From contig NZ_CAMYKG010000011.1 in assembly GCF_947258925.1 (NCBI RefSeq), positions 1 to 64,000 of the forward strand: a stretch of 64,000 bases of DNA, in the 5' to 3' direction. Each line of letters opens with the position of its first letter. Position 1 is the stretch's first letter. Shown in pieces: positions 62,518-64,000 of this stretch. Source of the stretch: an uncultured Eudoraea sp. (GTDB taxonomy: Bacteria > Bacteroidota > Bacteroidia > Flavobacteriales > Flavobacteriaceae). The translations under genes were made by a program, and so were the position numbers. Under the pieces are notes generated by a model. It was not told where the DNA came from. It saw only the letters and a list, made by a program, of their open reading frames with translations, and did not search any database.

Positions 62518-64000
62518 ATGCTAAACAAAAGCATTAATTATCTTATAAATAATAAACTGGTTGCCGTTCTGCTTCTTATCTTTTTTGTAGGACTGGGCAT
62601 TGTAAATTCACCTTTCAACTGGGACACGGGCTTTTTGCCAAGCAATCCTGTAGCCGTAGATGCTATTCCAGAAATTGGAGAGAACCAACAGATCGTTTTT
62701 ACCAAATGGCCTGGTCGTTCTCCGCAGGATATTGAAAACCAAATTTCCTATCCATTGACAACTTCTCTTTTGGGTATACCTGGAGTAAGAACAATACGAA
62801 GTTCCTCAATGTTTGGATTTTCGAGTATCTACATCATATTTGAAGAAGATGTAGAATTTTATTGGAGCCGCAGTCGAATCCTTGAAAAACTAAACTCCCT
62901 GCCCACTAATTTACTGCCGAATGGGGTAAATCCTGCCTTGGGGCCAGATGCAACAGGTTTAGGACAGATTTTTTGGTACACACTGGAAGGCAGGGATGAT
63001 GATGGAAACGTTACAGGTGGCTGGGATTTACAGGAATTGCGGAGTATTCAGGATTACTATGTAAAATATGCCCTTTCCTCAGCCGGTGGTGTTTCCGAAG
63101 TAGCTTCTGTGGGTGGTTTTGTGCAGGAATATCAGATTGACGTTAATCCCGAATTGATGAGGCAATATAATATAAGTCTTCATCATGTGGTCAATGCAGT
63201 TAAAAAAAGTAATCGTGATATTGGGGCACAAACTTTGGAAATCAATCAGGCTGAATATTTGGTTAGAGGCCTTGGCTATGTGAAATCTTTGGATGACATC
63301 AAAAATGCTGTAGTAACTTCCGAGGATTTCACTTCGATTCGTATAAAGGATATTGCCAATGTATCATTAGGCCCTGCTGTTCGGCGTGGTATTCTCGATA
63401 AGGAAGGCGCAGAAGTTGTGGGCGGCGTCGTGGTAGCCAGATATGGAGCGAACCCACTTGAAGTCATTAACAACGTAAAGGAAAAAATCAAAGAGCTAAG
63501 TTCAGGACTGCCATCTAAACAATTAAGTGACGGACGCAATTCCCAATTAACAGTTGTTCCTTTTTATGACCGTACAGAACTCATAGAAGAAACCTTGGGA
63601 ACTTTAAATGAAGCATTGACTCTGGAAATACTGATAACTATTTTGGTTATTGTTATCATGGTATTCAACCTACGAGCTTCTATTCTCATATCAGGATTAT
63701 TGCCTGTAGCGGTTTTGATGGTTTTTATTGCTATGAAATTTTTTGATGTGGATGCCAATATAGTGGCGCTTTCAGGAATTGCGATAGCAATTGGTACAAT
63801 GGTAGATGTGGGTGTCATCCTCTCCGAGAATATTATCCGACATCTAGAAGAAAATGGAGATAGACAACCAATAAACAGAGTTGTTTATAATGCAACAGCA
63901 GAGGTTTCCGGTGCTATAGTTACAGCAGTCATGACTACCATTATCAGTTTCATTCCCGTATTTACAATGATAGGGGCAGAAGGAAAACTGTTCCGTCCTT
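62518..64000 (+). CDS. CusA/CzcA-type heavy-metal efflux RND permease (5' part)
   Basis: The ATG at 62518 opens a frame that stays open to the window end (494 residues, about half of the usual 1,040 or more). Visible are the first membrane helix (about 14-30), the PGRSPQDIENQISYPL porter segment, SSSMFGFSSIYIIF, and helices 2-4 with GIAIAIGTMVDVG, whose Asp430 matches the proton-relay Asp of CusA. It would export Cu/Ag or Zn/Co from the periplasm with an MFP and an outer-membrane channel, which probably follow downstream. Metal specificity cannot be read from this half. Confidence 0.93.
   Translation, partial: MLNKSINYLINNKLVAVLLLIFFVGLGIVNSPFNWDTGFLPSNPVAVDAIPEIGENQQIVFTKWPGRSPQDIENQISYPLTTSLLGIPGVRTIRSSSMFGFSSIYIIFEEDVEFYWSRSRILEKLNSLPTNLLPNGVNPALGPDATGLGQIFWYTLEGRDDDGNVTGGWDLQELRSIQDYYVKYALSSAGGVSEVASVGGFVQEYQIDVNPELMRQYNISLHHVVNAVKKSNRDIGAQTLEINQAEYLVRGLGYVKSLDDIKNAVVTSEDFTSIRIKDIANVSLGPAVRRGILDKEGAEVVGGVVVARYGANPLEVINNVKEKIKELSSGLPSKQLSDGRNSQLTVVPFYDRTELIEETLGTLNEALTLEILITILVIVIMVFNLRASILISGLLPVAVLMVFIAMKFFDVDANIVALSGIAIAIGTMVDVGVILSENIIRHLEENGDRQPINRVVYNATAEVSGAIVTAVMTTIISFIPVFTMIGAEGKLFRP

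Overview
The window reads as a single stretch of chromosome from a member of the Bacteroidota, most likely a marine Flavobacteriaceae; the genus cannot be fixed from sequence alone. Support: low G+C; A-rich leaders without clear Shine-Dalgarno sites; a few TAnnTTTG-type -7 boxes; and family-specific proteins such as a GYDIA-type GHMP kinase beside a class II HMG-CoA reductase (mevalonate route), a HYC_CC_PP protein before a CusA-type pump, the flavobacterial order coaX / outer-membrane protein / TPR / lptC / corC / ppiD, and arginine genes in the order GNAT-argG-argC-proC-argD. I see no prophage, insertion sequence, CRISPR array or rRNA.

Layout. 1-3.7 kb: arginine/proline operon (minus strand), argD cut by the window edge. 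3.9-7.6 kb: three membrane-linked glycosyltransferases. 7.8-10.8 kb: a membrane Fe-S protein and an FAD oxidoreductase. 10.9-13.1 kb: a GH113 lipoprotein and an N-acetylmuramoyl-L-alanine amidase. 13.1-16.6 kb: rhodanese, two arsenosugar-type transferases (TIGR04282 and TIGR04283 type), purine nucleoside phosphorylase and a DUF547 protein, with no ArsM or ArsS in view. 16.7-24.0 kb: a GH32 fructosidase lipoprotein facing a hexuronate operon (kinase, exported DraG-like lipoprotein, uxaC, SDR reductase, uxuA). 24.2-28.3 kb: secreted alpha/beta hydrolase, epimerase, GT4. 28.3-28.8 kb: tRNA-Phe beside a tandemly duplicated terminator/palindrome array.

28.9-36.6 kb: coaX and envelope-biogenesis genes (beta-barrel protein, TPR protein, LptC, CorC-like protein, PpiD). 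36.7-38.9 kb: mevalonate genes. 39.1-44.7 kb: DPP-IV-like peptidase with two POT peptide transporters. 44.7-49.6 kb: comEC, an NlpC/P60 lipoprotein, lpxB, a small membrane protein, surE. 49.9-53.1 kb: tail-specific protease, msrA, msrB. 53.3-59.7 kb: an anchored DRGH nuclease facing rodA-mrdA-mreD-mreC-mreB. 59.8-61.8 kb: purH and a free-methionine-(R)-sulfoxide reductase. 62-64 kb: HYC_CC_PP protein and a CusA-type RND pump that runs off the end.

Themes: cell-envelope construction (rod complex, LPS export, murein hydrolases), carbohydrate and peptide scavenging, and anabolic operons. The most unusual point is a glucuronate isomerase that appears to lack about 40 internal residues including the conserved RPDK segment, inside an otherwise intact uronate operon. 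The arsenosugar-type cluster without its arsenic-chemistry genes and the duplicated array beside tRNA-Phe are next. Alignments to known proteins were made from memory and no database search was run.
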